A stretch of DNA of 64,000 bases, taken from contig OX030957.1 of NCBI GenBank assembly GCA_943735955.1, positions 2,112,209 to 2,176,208 of the forward strand, in the 5' to 3' direction. The notes beneath the pieces were generated by a model. It ran no database searches and was not told the origin of the DNA. It saw nothing but the letters and a program-made list of their open reading frames with translations. Below, one piece after another: positions 25,396 to 37,605 of this stretch. A program made the translations under genes and the position numbers. The stretch's first letter is position 1; every line of letters starts with the position of its first letter. This DNA is from Piscicola geometra. Its lineage: Eukaryota; Annelida; Clitellata; Hirudinida; Piscicolidae.

Positions 25396-27557
25396 AAAGA
25401 TGGAAAGTTTCAATGTGCGCCATGTTTAGAAACACTCCAATGCAAACAAAAACTTGTCGCTTACACAGTCATTACTCTTTATTGTGTATATTTCAAACTA
25501 TATTTTTTATCACACCAAATTTTATTTAATTCGACGCACTTGATCAATTTTATTTTTGTTTCAATTAAATCTGCTTTTTGCATATCGAAAAAAAAACTTA
25601 TAAAATTCTGTCTGTTTATATGTTTGCATCCATTCCATTGATGGATTTGGTTTTATTAGAATTCGAAATCCAATCTATTTTTACAATTTGTTAAATTTTC
25701 AAATGAATCAAATATAAAACTAATTTCCTCAAATGTCAAGCAATACAGGAAAACGAGAAGATTCTGTCATTTTGAATGAATATTTTTTAATGAAAAAGGA
25801 TGAAGAAAGGACATGGAAAATGAAATGCATTAAAAATCGTTCTATTTCAGATAAAGGATTTATTCAAATAGGAGGATAAATATATAAAATTTCCTTATTT
25901 AACAAGTTTCCTTTTTTGAAGATTTTCAAATGCTGGAATATTCATCTAGACACGTGATTCGCCTTTAATGTTAAATGCTTATGATGATGATGGTGTTGAT
26001 GGTGATGTGATCACGAATGAAAATATTCTTTTAGTCCTTCAGATAATAATTTACTTTCAAAACTAAAAAGTAACTAGAGTTTTTCAGTTTAAGGGCTGTT
26101 TGCCAAAGTGTGTAAGAGAAGTTTGCTCACCATGTTTGTATTCTATCTTTTGTCAAATTATCTCTTTTTATTTATTTTATGTTTCAACATTTTTATATCT
26201 TTTATTCCAAACAGTTTTTCTATAATTGGACGAGCGTCTAAAGGCTCATTCTTAAAAGACCAACTATCCGATATATATTTTGTGAAACATTACATGAAAA
26301 TTTATTTTTTAAAGGATTCTCCATTCAAGCGGTTCAAAGAGGCCATTAAAATTTAATGCAACAACTAAAAAGAGTTTTTTTTAATTTCTCAAGCATGATT
26401 ATACAAAAGAAGAAAAAAGAATTTATAATGTGCAATCTTTTTAAAAAATTAAATATTGAATTAATTTTTATCAAACCTTAAAAACATTCAACATTTAACA
26501 ATTAAAAATTTATAATGTCCAATGTACGTCTTGGAGTTTTAAAATCTTGAATTAATTTTGTCGAATTTTAAGGATTTACAACTTCAACAGTTTAAAATTT
26601 AACTTTAAAAAAACAAAAAATTTTTGTTTTGAGATTCAATAATTTTTATTAAATTACTCCTAAATAGAGAACTTTGGAGAGAAACGAAACAGAAAACTTG
26701 AAATGTTAATTTTTTTGGGTTAATATTGATTTTAAAATATTTTCTATTGCAATGAACTCGTTTATAAGCCGAGTATTTGAAACACAGCTTGGCAGTATTA
26801 ATAACAATTTTATACAGTTTTATCTGTTACCCTTTTCTTTTAGATTTCACGATACCATGTTGCGACTTGAAACAATGTTTTATTTGGCAGTGTGAAATTT
26901 AAGTTTAAATAGAATTTTTGGTTGGTAGGTTTTTATCATTTGAAACATTCTCTGGAAATGTTAGTTTATTCAGATTTTCTTGGTCCGACGTTTTTAAAAG
27001 TCAAATATTCTTGAATAAAAAATTCTTTTTTTATTTTTTTATGTTAACGGCCAGAGACTCTCGAAAGATGATTTTATTTTAACGCATTTAAATGGTGTTT
27101 ATTTAAATATTATAAGAGATAAAAATTATTTTTAGATAGTCTCAACCAACACTCGTATATCCCCGAGCTCAGATATCTCTTGAAACTCCAAAAGTTAATT
27201 TAACACAAAATTATACACCATTTTATCACTTTAAATGAGGTGCCGAGTGATTATTTTTATAAATAAATATATCTAAAAAATTTCGGAATTATCTAGCTTC
27301 ACATGACGATTTTATTTAAAATTAGTTTTAACTTAATTTGTTTGTTTTTTGAGCTAATTAATCAAAATGTATACTTTTTATTAAGGGCAGTTACTCCCAA
27401 AGAAAATACCAGTAATCATGAACTTCTTTAATAAGATTCACAAAAAGAATCGAAAATTATCTTCAAATTATTTATAATTTAAATACAAAAAATACACGTT
27501 TAATCAGCAAAACTTTTCTTAAACACGAATAATCTAAAGCCCCCCCCCCCTCGAGCA
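25396..27557. other. Intergenic AT-rich sequence downstream of the Kelch gene
   Basis: No exon supported. Contains a short GATGATG-type run near 25980-26010 and an unbroken run of C at 27540-27550, just beyond the Kelch stop codon (in its 3' UTR, as runs of G on the transcript). Confidence 0.5.
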
Positions 27558-29696
27558 TCACAGACCAAAGTTCTCATGCATGACTTTGATGGAAGAAGCG
27601 AGTGAGAGACAGCCCTTGCCCTCCCTGGCAGTGCCCACTTCTCGGAAGGTGCCGTCGGTGGTGTTGAAACACTCGATCTGGCTTGCCTTCACGCCGTTGA
27701 TAATGCCTGAGGAAGTGGTGCGAAAGAAGGTTGCAGGGAAAAGGAGCAGAAATGGAATTCATAATGATGATTGAATTTTTTTATTTTACGGGGTATGTCT
27801 TCATACGTGATATTCCTATTGTAAACTAACTGTTTTTTTTAAAATGTTTTTTAAGAAAAATAATTTCATTGAAATTTAATTTCAACTTTCATTGAAAGTA
27901 ATTTTAAGCACAATCTTATTTTATTACACGTGGCTGTATCGTAATTGAGTTTCACTCACACTACAGAGTTTTTTCCACTGTTCCACTTTTCAAGCACTTA
28001 TGAGAAATGCGTAATTAACAACTGCAAGAATCCGAATAAGCCTTTGTTTGTTCAAGCCTTAGTTGCTTGCCTTGGCGCTACATTAAATAAACTTCAAAGT
28101 CTGGAACTCTATAGTCGCTTATAGTCACAGAAAACGCCTCAAGAGCCGAAATGTTGATAGAAGTCCATTGTTCTCTGGACTGACCGACAGAAACAAAACT
28201 TTTTTTATAAAGTTGTTGAAACTAGAAACTACCTCCAGCAATGTAGATGCGAGAAGAGATGCTGGTGATGCTGAAGGAGCCCTGTCTGCTCTCAGGCAGC
28301 TTGTGGAACTGATATAAAGATTTTTAAAAGTTTAATTGTATCATTGATTTTTAAGATGAACTTCAGGATTCAAAAACAACGTGAACATAATAAACGGCAT
28401 ATTTAGAAAACTTAAACAATGAAATTAATAAGAAAAAAATGTAGTGTAGATGGCGCTGTAGGCAACCTCGGTGAAAAGGCATCTCCTGGGACAGAACTTT
28501 GCTATGTAATCGACACTTTTGACGGGCACTTCGCGAGTGCAACTAGAGGTTTCCCTGGTTTGTGAGGGCAGCCAGTGACCCATCACGACGTACAAGTTCT
28601 CATCCACCTCACAAGCGTAGTGGCACGACATTTCATCGATCGCCACTTCGCCCTGCCTGCTCTCCAGCTTCACTTCGAGCCAGTGTCGTTGGAGCAGACA
28701 GAAAACCTGAACGACGAGCAGCGGACGACAGTCGGCCGAGTAGCCTCCGAAAGCGAAGATGCGCTCAGCGTACAAGCAACAGGCGGGTGAGAAGACGGCG
28801 TGAGGCATGCTTGGAACAGCCTCCATCTTAAAGTTGCAGCTGGTGCGGCCCTCGTACACTGACGACTGCAGCTGGTGGCTCTCGTCGTAACCACCCAGCA
28901 GGAAGACGCTCTCAGGCGTTGAAACTGTCGAGTGCAAGTATCTGCAAAGAAAAAGTTTGGAATTTTGAAAATCTCTGGTTTTAAGTTGTTATTGTATTTA
29001 TTCAAAAACTGTAGTGTTGTATTCTAGCTTCTAACAATAAAAAATGTAATGTGATAATACCATATGTACATAGCAACATAAATGAACCGACTACCTGTAG
29101 ACTCCCATGTTGTGAGATCCAACGTACCAAAGGGTAGGGAAGATTGACATCACCTGAATGAAGTTCCAAAAGTTTTGAATTAAACAAAAATTTAACTTCT
29201 ACTTAATGCCACTTACTCTGAACTCGTGAATGACATCGACAGCCCCCTTCATGTTCATCGACTTGGTCCCACTCTTGTCAGTCCACCCACCGATGATCAG
29301 CAGAGAATTGCCGCTGGAACAACAAGAAGACAGTTCCGATGCCAACGGACACGCCTGGTTCGTGCTGCTCCATGATTTGTTCACCGGATCGAATAGGAAA
29401 ACCTTCGGCGGGTGGGAGGTTGGAAGTGGTTGGGGATGAGATAGGGAGGGATGGGTTGACTGTATCTATCATTCCTTCTCCTTTAGTCACTCCAATACTG
29501 CCATCCACCCCATCTTTTACCAACACAACACCCCACTCATCTCCTCTGAACAACACATAACCTCTTCCCTCCCCTTTTTTAACAAGGATTGATTGTAAAA
29601 TAGCGCTACATGAATTAGTTAAAAAATGAAGTGATGATGTTAATGATGATGATAATGATGATGATGATAATGATGATGATGATAATGATGATGATG

Positions 29697-29729
<33 letters not shown>

Positions 29730-29821
29730 CTACTTCGGACTCATCGGGGTGTGGGTCGTAAGTGTTGATGTAGATGATCTTCCAAGTGAGGCCTTCAGGT
29801 GGGGAAGATTATGATGATGTC

Positions 29822-29853
<32 letters not shown>

Positions 29854-32800
29854 GAATGAAGATAGATTTTAAAAATTGCAGTTTAATAACTCCAAAATAA
29901 TTAAATAATAAAAATGTTAATCATTAAAAATAAAAATAATAATAAATTTTACTATATCGTATCATATTTGATTGTATTGTATTGCATCCTATTCCATTTA
30001 TTTGTATCGTCTATTGTATGGTATAATATCATATTATATTATATTGTATTCTCTTCTATTGTAGAGTACATCAGCCATCATCATCATCACCTGTGCTCTT
30101 CCTCGACGGCGGCAACTGCCAACTCACCTCATACGTGTGCCCGAACGCCAGCAATTGGTCCTTGGCTCTGAGGTGGGTATCATCATTATCATCATTATCA
30201 TCAATATTATTATCATCATCATTAAAATCATAATCGTAATTATCATCATCATCATCATCTTTATTTAATTAAAATTAATTAAGCAATAATTATTTGCCAC
30301 CTCTGGACGATCTCAGTGCACTGTTGCGACTGGGTGATGAGACGGTCCTTGCTGATGACGCTGATCAGGTACCAGCGGGAAACGAAGTTCAGACGGATCG
30401 AACGAAACAAGTCGACTAGGTGCTTTTCCCTGCAGTGGTGGTGGTGGTGGTGGTGGTGTGTAGTGGTGGTGTGGTGGTAGTGGTGGTGGTGTGTAGTGGA
30501 GGTGGTGGTGTGGTGGTGTATAGTGGAGGTGGTGGTGTGGTGGTGTGTAGTGGAGGTGGTGGTGAAAAAAAGAATGGGTAGTGAAATGTGGATTAGTAGT
30601 GAAAATAATTTTTATATTCCCATTAGATTTTTTTAATCCAAAAAAATCATAAATTATTAACTTTTTTTATATATATAATCCTCAATAGACTATTAACTTT
30701 TTATCCTGATAATTCCAAAAAAACCTCTAAAATACTCGACCTCTCTTCGAAATAAACGTTGATCCAGTCCTTCATTGCCTCGTACACAAACTCCTCGTAC
30801 TCCGTGTCGACATTGTCGCCGTCCAACAGACGTTGCATGTGTTCGTAGGGCAGATGCAGAAACTCCTGTTGCTTGCGAAGGCGTTCGAAGTTGCTGGCAG
30901 CGACATTGATCGAGTGTTCGTAGAGCGGCCTGATCGAAAAGACGTCTGCGTACGTCAGGAAGCTAAGGCAGTTCTGTGGTGTGACCTGGAAAAAAGTTTG
31001 AAAATTTAATTTTGTAAAATTATAAATATGTTTTAGGTCTTAATAGATATAATAGTTAGAACTGATTTTTATACGAAAATAGCTCAATACTGACAGTTTA
31101 ATAACCATCCCACTGCTCCATCTGACCCACCCACTCCCCCTTCCTGACCCACCCACTCCCCATTCCTGACCCACCCACTCCCTCCATCCTGACCCACCCA
31201 CTCCCTCCCTCCTGACCCACCCACTCTCTTCATCCTGACCCACCCACTTCCTCCTTCCTGACCCACCCACTCCCTCCATCCTGACCCACCCACTCCCTCC
31301 TTCCTGACCCACCCACTCCCTCCATCCTGACCCACCCACTCCCTCCTTCCTGACCCACCCACTCCCTCCTTCCTGACCCACCCACTCCCCCTTCCTGACC
31401 CACCCACTCCCTCCTTCCTGACCCACCCACTCTCTCCATCCTGACCCACCCACTCCCTCCATCCTGACCCACCCACTCCCTCCTTCCTGACCCACCCACT
31501 CCCTCCATCCTGACCCACCCACTCCCTCCTTCCTGACCCACCCACTCCCTCCTTCCTGACCCACCCACTCTGCCTTCCTGACCCACCCACTCCCTCCTTC
31601 CTGACCCACCCACTCTCTCCATCCTGACCCACCCACTCTCTCCTTCCTGACCCACCCACTCCCTCCTTCCTGACCCACCCACTCTCCATCCTGACCCACC
31701 CACTCCCTCCTTCCTGACCCACCCACTCCCTCCATCCTGACCCACCCACTCCCTCCATTCTGACCCACCCACTCTCTCCCTCCTGACCCACCCACTCTCC
31801 CTCCTGACCCACCCACTCCCTCCATCCTGACCCACCCACTCTCTCCCTCCTGACCCACCCACTCTCCATCCTGACCCACCCACTCTCTTCATCCTGACCC
31901 ACCCACTCCCTTCATCCTGACCCACCCACTCCCTCTTTCCTGACCCACCCACTCTCTTCATCCTGACCCACCCACTCTCTCCCTCCTGACCCACCCACTC
32001 CCTCCATCCTGACCCACCCACTCTCTCCCATCCTGACCCACCCACTCGCTTCCTCCTGACCCACCCACTCCCTCCATCCTGACCCACCCACTCTCTCCCA
32101 TCCTGACCCACCCACTCTCTCCCATCCTGACCCACCCACTCTCTCCCTCCTGACCCACCCACTCCCTCCATCCTGACCCACCCACTCCCTCCATCCTGAC
32201 CCACCCACTCCCCCATCCTGCCACACCTCCCCGATGAGGAAGTCTTCACAGAAGCACCTCAACTCCACAAACTGCAGCATGTCAGACGTCTCGAACATGT
32301 CGAGCGCCAACTCACTGTCGATCTCGAGACGGGAGGTGTAGGCGTACTCTATGAGGCTCTTGAGGGCTTGTCCTGAATGCCGATGGGGGAAGAGTGCTGT
32401 AATAATGGTCGTCATTATTGTCGAGTACAAGTGAATTATTCACTTGTATATTTTATTATACTGGTAATCATTTTTTTCGATAATCATTTTTACAAGATTA
32501 TTATTTGCCATTTGATGAATTTTAGTTTTGTCAAATATATTTGTTTGAAAATGAAACCTGAAATGTTTTTGAGAACAACTTCTCCAACATGCGACTCAGA
32601 TGTGTTTCCTTGAGTGAAGGAGTGAATGATTGTTATCTTATTTGACTTTTTTCACAATTAATAACAAATAAGCAGTATATATCTGAATATCCTAGAATAG
32701 CCAGTAAAAGTGTTAAATATGTAAATATTCTAAAACAGACACTGAAGGTATAAATATCGAATACCTTCTCTTCTTCTAATATAGATTATAACAAGTTATG

Positions 32801-33250
32801 TAATGGCGCTACCCGAAAACATGCAGTCAAAGTAGAGGGAGCTGGCAGCTAGAACGAGTTTGTGGCATGGAATGCGAATGTTGCCCTCGGGAAGGCACAA
32901 GACTATGTCACTGAACCTACCTGACTCATAAAACCTAAGAAAATATTTTTTTATCATTTAATGAAATGAATATCAGAAAATAATATAACAGATTAATTTT
33001 TTCAAATTAAATTTATTTAACTTATTTTTTTTTAATTATTTTTTCAACAATTTATTTACCTATGCATTTCTTGCAGTGCCTGGGAACATTGTGACTGACT
33101 CTCATAAGAGACTTTTCTTGCAGCAGATAGAACTGGTCTTGAGGGTCTATAGGTTTGTGAAACATCAGAATCAGTGAAGTCTATGAAGTTGGTTGACGCA
33201 TCTTTTTGTTCTTCAATTGATTCTTCTTCTCCATCTCTCCCTTTTGACAT
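27558..33250 (-). CDS. BTB-BACK-Kelch (KLHL-type) protein, complete 13-exon model, about 643 residues
   Basis: Minus-strand exons: 33250-33060, 32934-32813, 32608-32558, 32372-32227, 30985-30741, 30429-30301, 30167-about 30124, 29792-29734, 29402-29217, 29153-29095, 28941-28467, 28308-28233, 27706-27558. All phases join. Residues about 64-170 are the BTB domain (RFSDIVLCLP; IPCHKLVLAASSLYFDCMFS; LIEYAYTSRLEID). The BACK domain follows (NCLSFLTYADVF; YEEFVYEAMKDW; LIRL-type FRSIRLNFVS). From about 330 are degenerate Kelch blades with the di-glycine core: SLLIIGGWTD, SVFLLGGYDE, RIFAFGGYS, RIYIAGG. Known relatives are substrate adaptors of Cullin-3 ubiquitin ligases, and this is the likely role. 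The substrate and exact KLHL class are not clear. Blades lack several usual Tyr/Trp residues, so the protein is divergent. Exon 7's end is ambiguous (30128 or 30124); only 30124 keeps the phase. Intron 4 holds a 1.1 kb minisatellite. Confidence 0.9.
29640..29732 (+). repeat. (GAT/AAT)n microsatellite in Kelch intron 8
   Basis: GATGATGATAATGATGATG-type repeats run up to the donor end of the exon at 29734-29792, read on the minus strand as ATC/CAT. Confidence 0.85.
29815..29862 (+). repeat. (GAT)n microsatellite in Kelch intron 7
   Basis: About 45 bases of ATG/GAT repeat. On the transcript it is a CAT tract upstream of the acceptor at 29793. Confidence 0.85.
30432..30565 (+). repeat. (TGG)n / GTGTAGTGG repeat in Kelch intron 5
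   Basis: GGTGGTGGTGG runs with GTGTAGTGGAGG interruptions. On the transcript it is a CCA-rich tract that ends in CTGCAG at the acceptor of exon 6. Confidence 0.85.
31108..32225 (+). repeat. 23-base minisatellite, about 48 copies, in Kelch intron 4
   Basis: The unit contains TGACCCACCCACTC followed by CCTCCATCC or CCTCCTTCC, with many single-base variants and a few 20-22 base units. On the gene's strand it is G-rich (GGGTGGGTCAGGA) and starts immediately after the GAG|GTGTGG donor of exon 4 (32227). Because 23 is not a multiple of 3 and the unit has no stop in these frames, all minus frames stay open for hundreds of codons; these are not real proteins. Confidence 0.95.
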
Positions 33251-33472
33251 TTTACATATTTAGTTTACAAATTTGTTGAAAATCGATTGAATAATTTAAA
33301 ATTTTGAATTTTAATATTTACATATTTGGAAATTTAAAAAATGATTGTTTGATTAAACTTTAAATTTAAATGTTGTGCTTTTCAAAATCCCTTTAAATCC
33401 TTTTAAATGCTCAGTTGATCAGCAGAAGAGTAAAAGTAAATCTAAGCTTAAATCGTTAAACCACATGCAGTT
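33251..33472. promoter_or_regulatory. Short divergent intergenic region between the Kelch gene (-) and DPH2 (+)
   Basis: About 220 bases separate the two start codons, so the two genes probably share a bidirectional promoter. No specific element can be named from the AT-rich sequence. Confidence 0.4.
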
Positions 33473-35668
33473 ATGGAAGATAGCAAAGAGACTCTTGGAT
33501 TCATGCAAGAATATGAAATTGAAGCTTCAATCGAATGGATAACAGAAAACAATTTTAAACGCGTAATCCAAGCTTTTATTTATTGATTTCATGAACAATC
33601 TTAAGAATTGTTTAATAATTATTATTTAGAATACAAATATCTGTTTCAATGATTATTTTCGCAACTTCAATGTTTTAAAATATCCATAATGGTTACTTTC
33701 AGGTGTCTTTACAACTACCTGAAGAGCTATACAGTATTTCTACAAAAATTCTTCTTGAGTTGCAAAGCAGGGTTCAAAATGTGGAGTTTGCCATCATTGC
33801 TGAAAAAAAGCACAGCAGGTTTTGCTTGATTAATTCTATTAAAACATTAAAATGTCTCACTTTTCAATTTATTAATTCTTAAAAAATATATCTTTATTAT
33901 TATTGAATTATTTAATAATTATTGAAATATATTATTTGAATATTTATTTTCAGTTGCTGCTTGGATGAGTTAGGCGCTTCTCATTTTGAGGCTGACTGTA
34001 TTCTCCACTATGGCGACTCTTGTCTGAGCCATCCTCTCCACCTGCCCACCAAGTCAGCTCCATCATACTCCATAGTTATTTTATAATCAATTCATTTAAT
34101 TATCTCATTATAATAAAATAATCTTATTAAATATTAATATATGTATACTATTTGGTTCATTTCATTATTTCAAACTAATCAGGTTATTAGAATCTCATTA
34201 GAGTTTTATATCCACATGAATCAGATTCATTTTCAACAAGGAATCGCTTGACCTTGACCTTTTTATGGATAGTGTCAAGGTCATCGCCTCGGAAAATGTA
34301 GACAAGACTCTTGTGCTCTTCTACCACCTTTCCTACCATCACTTGAGAGGTTTAACACACACACAAACACACTTTTTCAGCTAAAGTCCTGCCCAATTAT
34401 AAAATTTAAAATCTTAAACTATGCCTCAATAAATATATCATCTTTTTTATTAACGATTAACGGGCTATGATAAATAAAATCACTCCCCTTCGCAATCTTT
34501 CCTCATCAGATAGTCTGATCACAGCATGTAAGACTCACTTTGGTCACTTCACCTGCCCATGCCTGGACATCCCAGAGAAACCAATCTACCATGCTCATGA
34601 AGAAATCACCACGGAAAATGATGAATCCGATAGTAATTATGTTGATGCTAATGCTACCATAGAGTGCTGCATGGGTAGTGGTACAATGAGTTGTTGTCAA
34701 CAAAATAGTGGCGTTGGTTGTTGTAGTAGTGGTGGTGGTTGTAGTAGTGGTGTGGTAGGCTGTTGTATGCAAGTTGGAGCATGTGGTGGTGCAATTTCTG
34801 GCGACCACAAAAACAATAAAAATACTTATAAAACAACAAGAATTTCAGAATTCAAAAAACCACTTAAAACGGAGATGAAACGACTATTGGGTAGATTGCT
34901 CGATGTTGGAAACGACAGCAATACATTGGTTTTGTACGTAGGCGGAGAGAAAGATGATGCTACCGATGGATTCAGTGGTGGCATGCAGGCAACCTTGATG
35001 CTAACATTCAACAAGGGCTCGCATGTGCTGTACGATGGAGGGAGGGCAGTGATGGGGAAGGTGGTCACTGCTCAGAAGCTGCTCAAGAAAAGGTTTGTGG
35101 GGCTTGTTTGAGAGTGTTTTAGCTTCTTGGTTCCATTAGAACCATCGTTACACTATTGAGTTTTCACCATTAAACCATCACTAGAATACTATATCACCAC
35201 ATCTATTAAAATAATATTTATCCAACCAACACTTATCCATCCAACCAACATCTATCCAACCATCCAATCAACACCTCTCCATCTCTGCCCAGGTACTACC
35301 TGACGGAGAGAGGCAGGGATGCACTCTTCGTGGGCATCCTCATGCAGACCTACGAAACGGCCCTCTACCTTGAACTCACGCACAAACTCAAGGCGGCAGC
35401 AAAAAGGGCGGGAAAAAAGGCACGAGTCTACAGTCCGGGAGTCCTGAACTGCGCCAAACTCGCTAACATGGTGATTCGGTGGTTTGGTGGATTTGGTGGA
35501 TTTGGTGATCGGTGGATTTGGTGGATTCGGTGGATTCGGTGGATTAGGTGGAATTGGTGGTTATGTGGAAATCAATGCGAGGTAGCTCATCTTCGTTTCA
35601 ACTCTATTGAAAGAGTATTTACTTCATGCGTTTTCAATTCTACTCCCAATATGATCATTAACGCCAGC

Positions 35669-35700
<32 letters not shown>

Positions 35701-36392
35701 CATCACCACCACAGGCTGACTTTGAGTTGTTCGTGGTGGTGGCGTGTCCTGGAGGCTCGTTGCCTGACCACTCAGAATTCCTCCAACCCATTGTCACGCC
35801 GTATGAGTTCCTTGTCGCCTGCTCGTCATCATCATCAAGAGTACTATCATCATCATCAGGAGTACCATCATCATCATCATCGACCACGCCTCTTTGGAGT
35901 GACTCGTACACACTGGACTTCCGAGAGTTAATTGAGAGTTGGTTTTTTTAAATTTGTATTTTAAATTTTTTTTTATTGATTTGTAAAAAGTGTAAAAGCA
36001 AATAGAATATGCATGTTTAGTTTAATAATAATAAATCAAATTGATGTTTAAACATTTTAAAATTAAATATAATATACATAATTAAATTAAAATTCTCAGT
36101 GCACTTCGAGCCAATCAGCACTGAAGAGGGCGCTGACGTGTCATTGATGACTGGAAGGGTGAGGAGGATGCTAGGAGAAGGAGGTGATGATAATGATGAT
36201 CAAGATGCTGCTGATAGTAGTCGTCAACTAAGTAAAGTGTCCAACACTGTAGCTACTATTGCTTCAGGTTTGTGGGGGTGTGGTAGTTTCAACACTCATG
36301 CTTTATCTTTACTCGCTTTGTCAAGGCTCATCTTGCCTTGAGAATGTCTTATTTTTGTGGTTAAAGTAGACGCACATACACTTACATACACA

Positions 36393-36449
<57 letters not shown>

Positions 36450-36569
36450 CGTTTAAGTGAAAGGTCGTGGAAGGGCTTGGAGTTGAAGTTGGGATCTTGT
36501 GACGTGAGTGAAGTGAGAGAAGGCCTCTATGGCACTGCCTCTGCCTACGAACACGAAAAAAAGTCATGA
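33473..36569 (+). CDS. DPH2: DPH2, 2-(3-amino-3-carboxypropyl)histidine synthase subunit 2 (diphthamide biosynthesis)
   Basis: Exons: 33473-33562, 33703-33818, 33954-34052, 34273-34349, 34510-35092, 35293-35470, 35715-35937, 36100-36267, 36448-36569; all phases join. DPH2 works with DPH1, an Fe-S enzyme of the radical-SAM type, in the first step of diphthamide formation on a histidine of elongation factor 2. Family marks in order: FKRVSLQLPEELY, SCCLDELGASHFEADCILHY (domain 1), RYYLTERGRDALFVGILMQT, VLNCAKLANM (domain 2/3), FVVVACPGGSLPDHSEF and LQPIVTPYEFLVAC, then RSWKGLELKLG near the C-terminus. The SCC element holds the cluster-region cysteine. As written the protein is 551 residues. Segment 34675-34848 (174 bases, in frame, coding a Cys/Gly-rich stretch) has fitting splice sites and phases; if spliced out the protein is 493 residues, close to human DPH2 (489). 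Exon 7 includes Ser runs from a TCA repeat. Confidence 0.92.
34675..34848 (+). other. Likely in-frame intron (exitron-like) within DPH2 exon 5
   Basis: Sequence opens ATGG|GTAGTGG and ends AATTTCAG|AATTC. Its length is 174 bases, divisible by 3, with no stop, so both retained and spliced forms are open. Retained, it codes a stretch with many CC pairs and Gly runs that has no counterpart in known DPH2. Its first part is GT-rich and its end ACAA-rich, like other introns of this window. Confidence 0.55.
35474..35572 (+). repeat. GGTGGATT-type G-rich repeat at the donor end of DPH2 intron 6
   Basis: Nine-base words such as GGTGGATTC and GGTGGATTT repeat about 9 times straight after the ATG|GTGATT donor. 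Confidence 0.85.
35665..35714 (+). repeat. (CAT)n-CACCACCACAG at the acceptor of DPH2 intron 6
   Basis: CATCATCATCACC words run to the acceptor AG at 35713-35714. There is no normal polypyrimidine tract. Confidence 0.85.
36385..36447 (+). repeat. (CA)n microsatellite forming the 3' splice site of DPH2 intron 8
   Basis: A nearly pure CA tract ends in CACAG, whose AG is the acceptor of the last DPH2 exon (36448). Phase and protein match (ERLSERSWKGLELKLG) fix this acceptor. Confidence 0.9.
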
Positions 36570-36612
36570 ATTCAACTATGATTCAACTAGTTTTATTTTT
36601 AACCCATTTGAG

Positions 36613-36618
36613 AATAAA
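36613..36618 (+). promoter_or_regulatory. Poly(A) signal AATAAA of DPH2
   Basis: Hexamer 44 bases after the stop codon, followed by another AATAAA-like word. Confidence 0.5.
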
Positions 36619-37509
36619 TAAATTGTTGTGTTTAATTATAATCTAAGTAATTACATCCATAAGAAAATAATAAAATTTTCACGAATGGTCAGTTTTGCTT
36701 GAGTTACAGTAGTCGTGTAAAATCGAGCTTTTTAATTTTATTGAATCCTTTATTTAATTCTGAAAGACTTCATCCAAGCATTGAAAGTGAATTTAAATGG
36801 AATCATGTAAAGATGGTATCCTTCAAGAGTCCTAAGAAGAATTATGGAAATTCATTGGAGGCAGCTTTTTAATAGACGTCTTCAAGTACTTTTGAAATGC
36901 TAAAAACTTGGGTTAACTCACTGTAGTGTGTAGATCTACAAAAACATATTTTTTTTAAATATTTCTTAATTATACATTTTTTTAAATATTTCAGCACTAA
37001 ACTATAGAACATAGCTAATAAATTATTCTACCAATGCACACCCTCTCTACATGATTATCACGTCTCTGCATGCATAAGAAAGCAGAATACCACATTCGGA
37101 AGACCGTAAAATACCAGATTGTTCGGATGCCCGTAAGGTTCGGACACCCATAAGGTTAGCACACCGTTGAGGGCTTATTTAGCTTTTTCAAAGCTATTAA
37201 GTTGTATTTTTTTCAAAAAAAGCAAACTTATCACAAAAATATTGCAATAAATAATATAACTAATAAAAAAACGTAGAAAAAATTAAAAGCTAGTATCGAG
37301 TTTATTGAAATTAAGAATTATAAATTTCGAAATTCAAGAATTATTTGAAAAAAAATTTTCTGTTTTCGGACATTTGAGAAACAATTATTCAAATGTGTGC
37401 GCATATATTGGTATTTACGGGGCATGGGTCATCGCACTCGGAAACAATTCCAACGCCATCCTCATTGTGTGCCCTCGTCGTCATAATCACCCCTCGCTTC
37501 CAACATCAT

Positions 37510-37605
37510 CTTAATCATCATCATCATCATCATCATCCTCATCCTCACCACCATCATCATCAACATCATCATCAACATCATCATCATCATCATCATTACT
37601 AATCG
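37510..37605 (+). repeat. (CAT)n microsatellite
   Basis: CATCATCATC words with CCTCATCC and CAACATC interruptions. Confidence 0.85.

Noticed and set aside
25273..25641. 122-codon open frame
   Set aside because: It starts inside the SINE and runs into AT-rich sequence; no similarity.
28562..28831. Arg/Ser-rich plus-strand frame
   Set aside because: Antisense of the large Kelch exon, whose phase, splice sites and Kelch motifs are clear.
31040..32249. Minus-strand open frames of 270-340 codons rich in Gly, Trp, Val and Arg
   Set aside because: They are translations of the 23-base minisatellite in the Kelch intron; all three frames are open because the unit has no stop.
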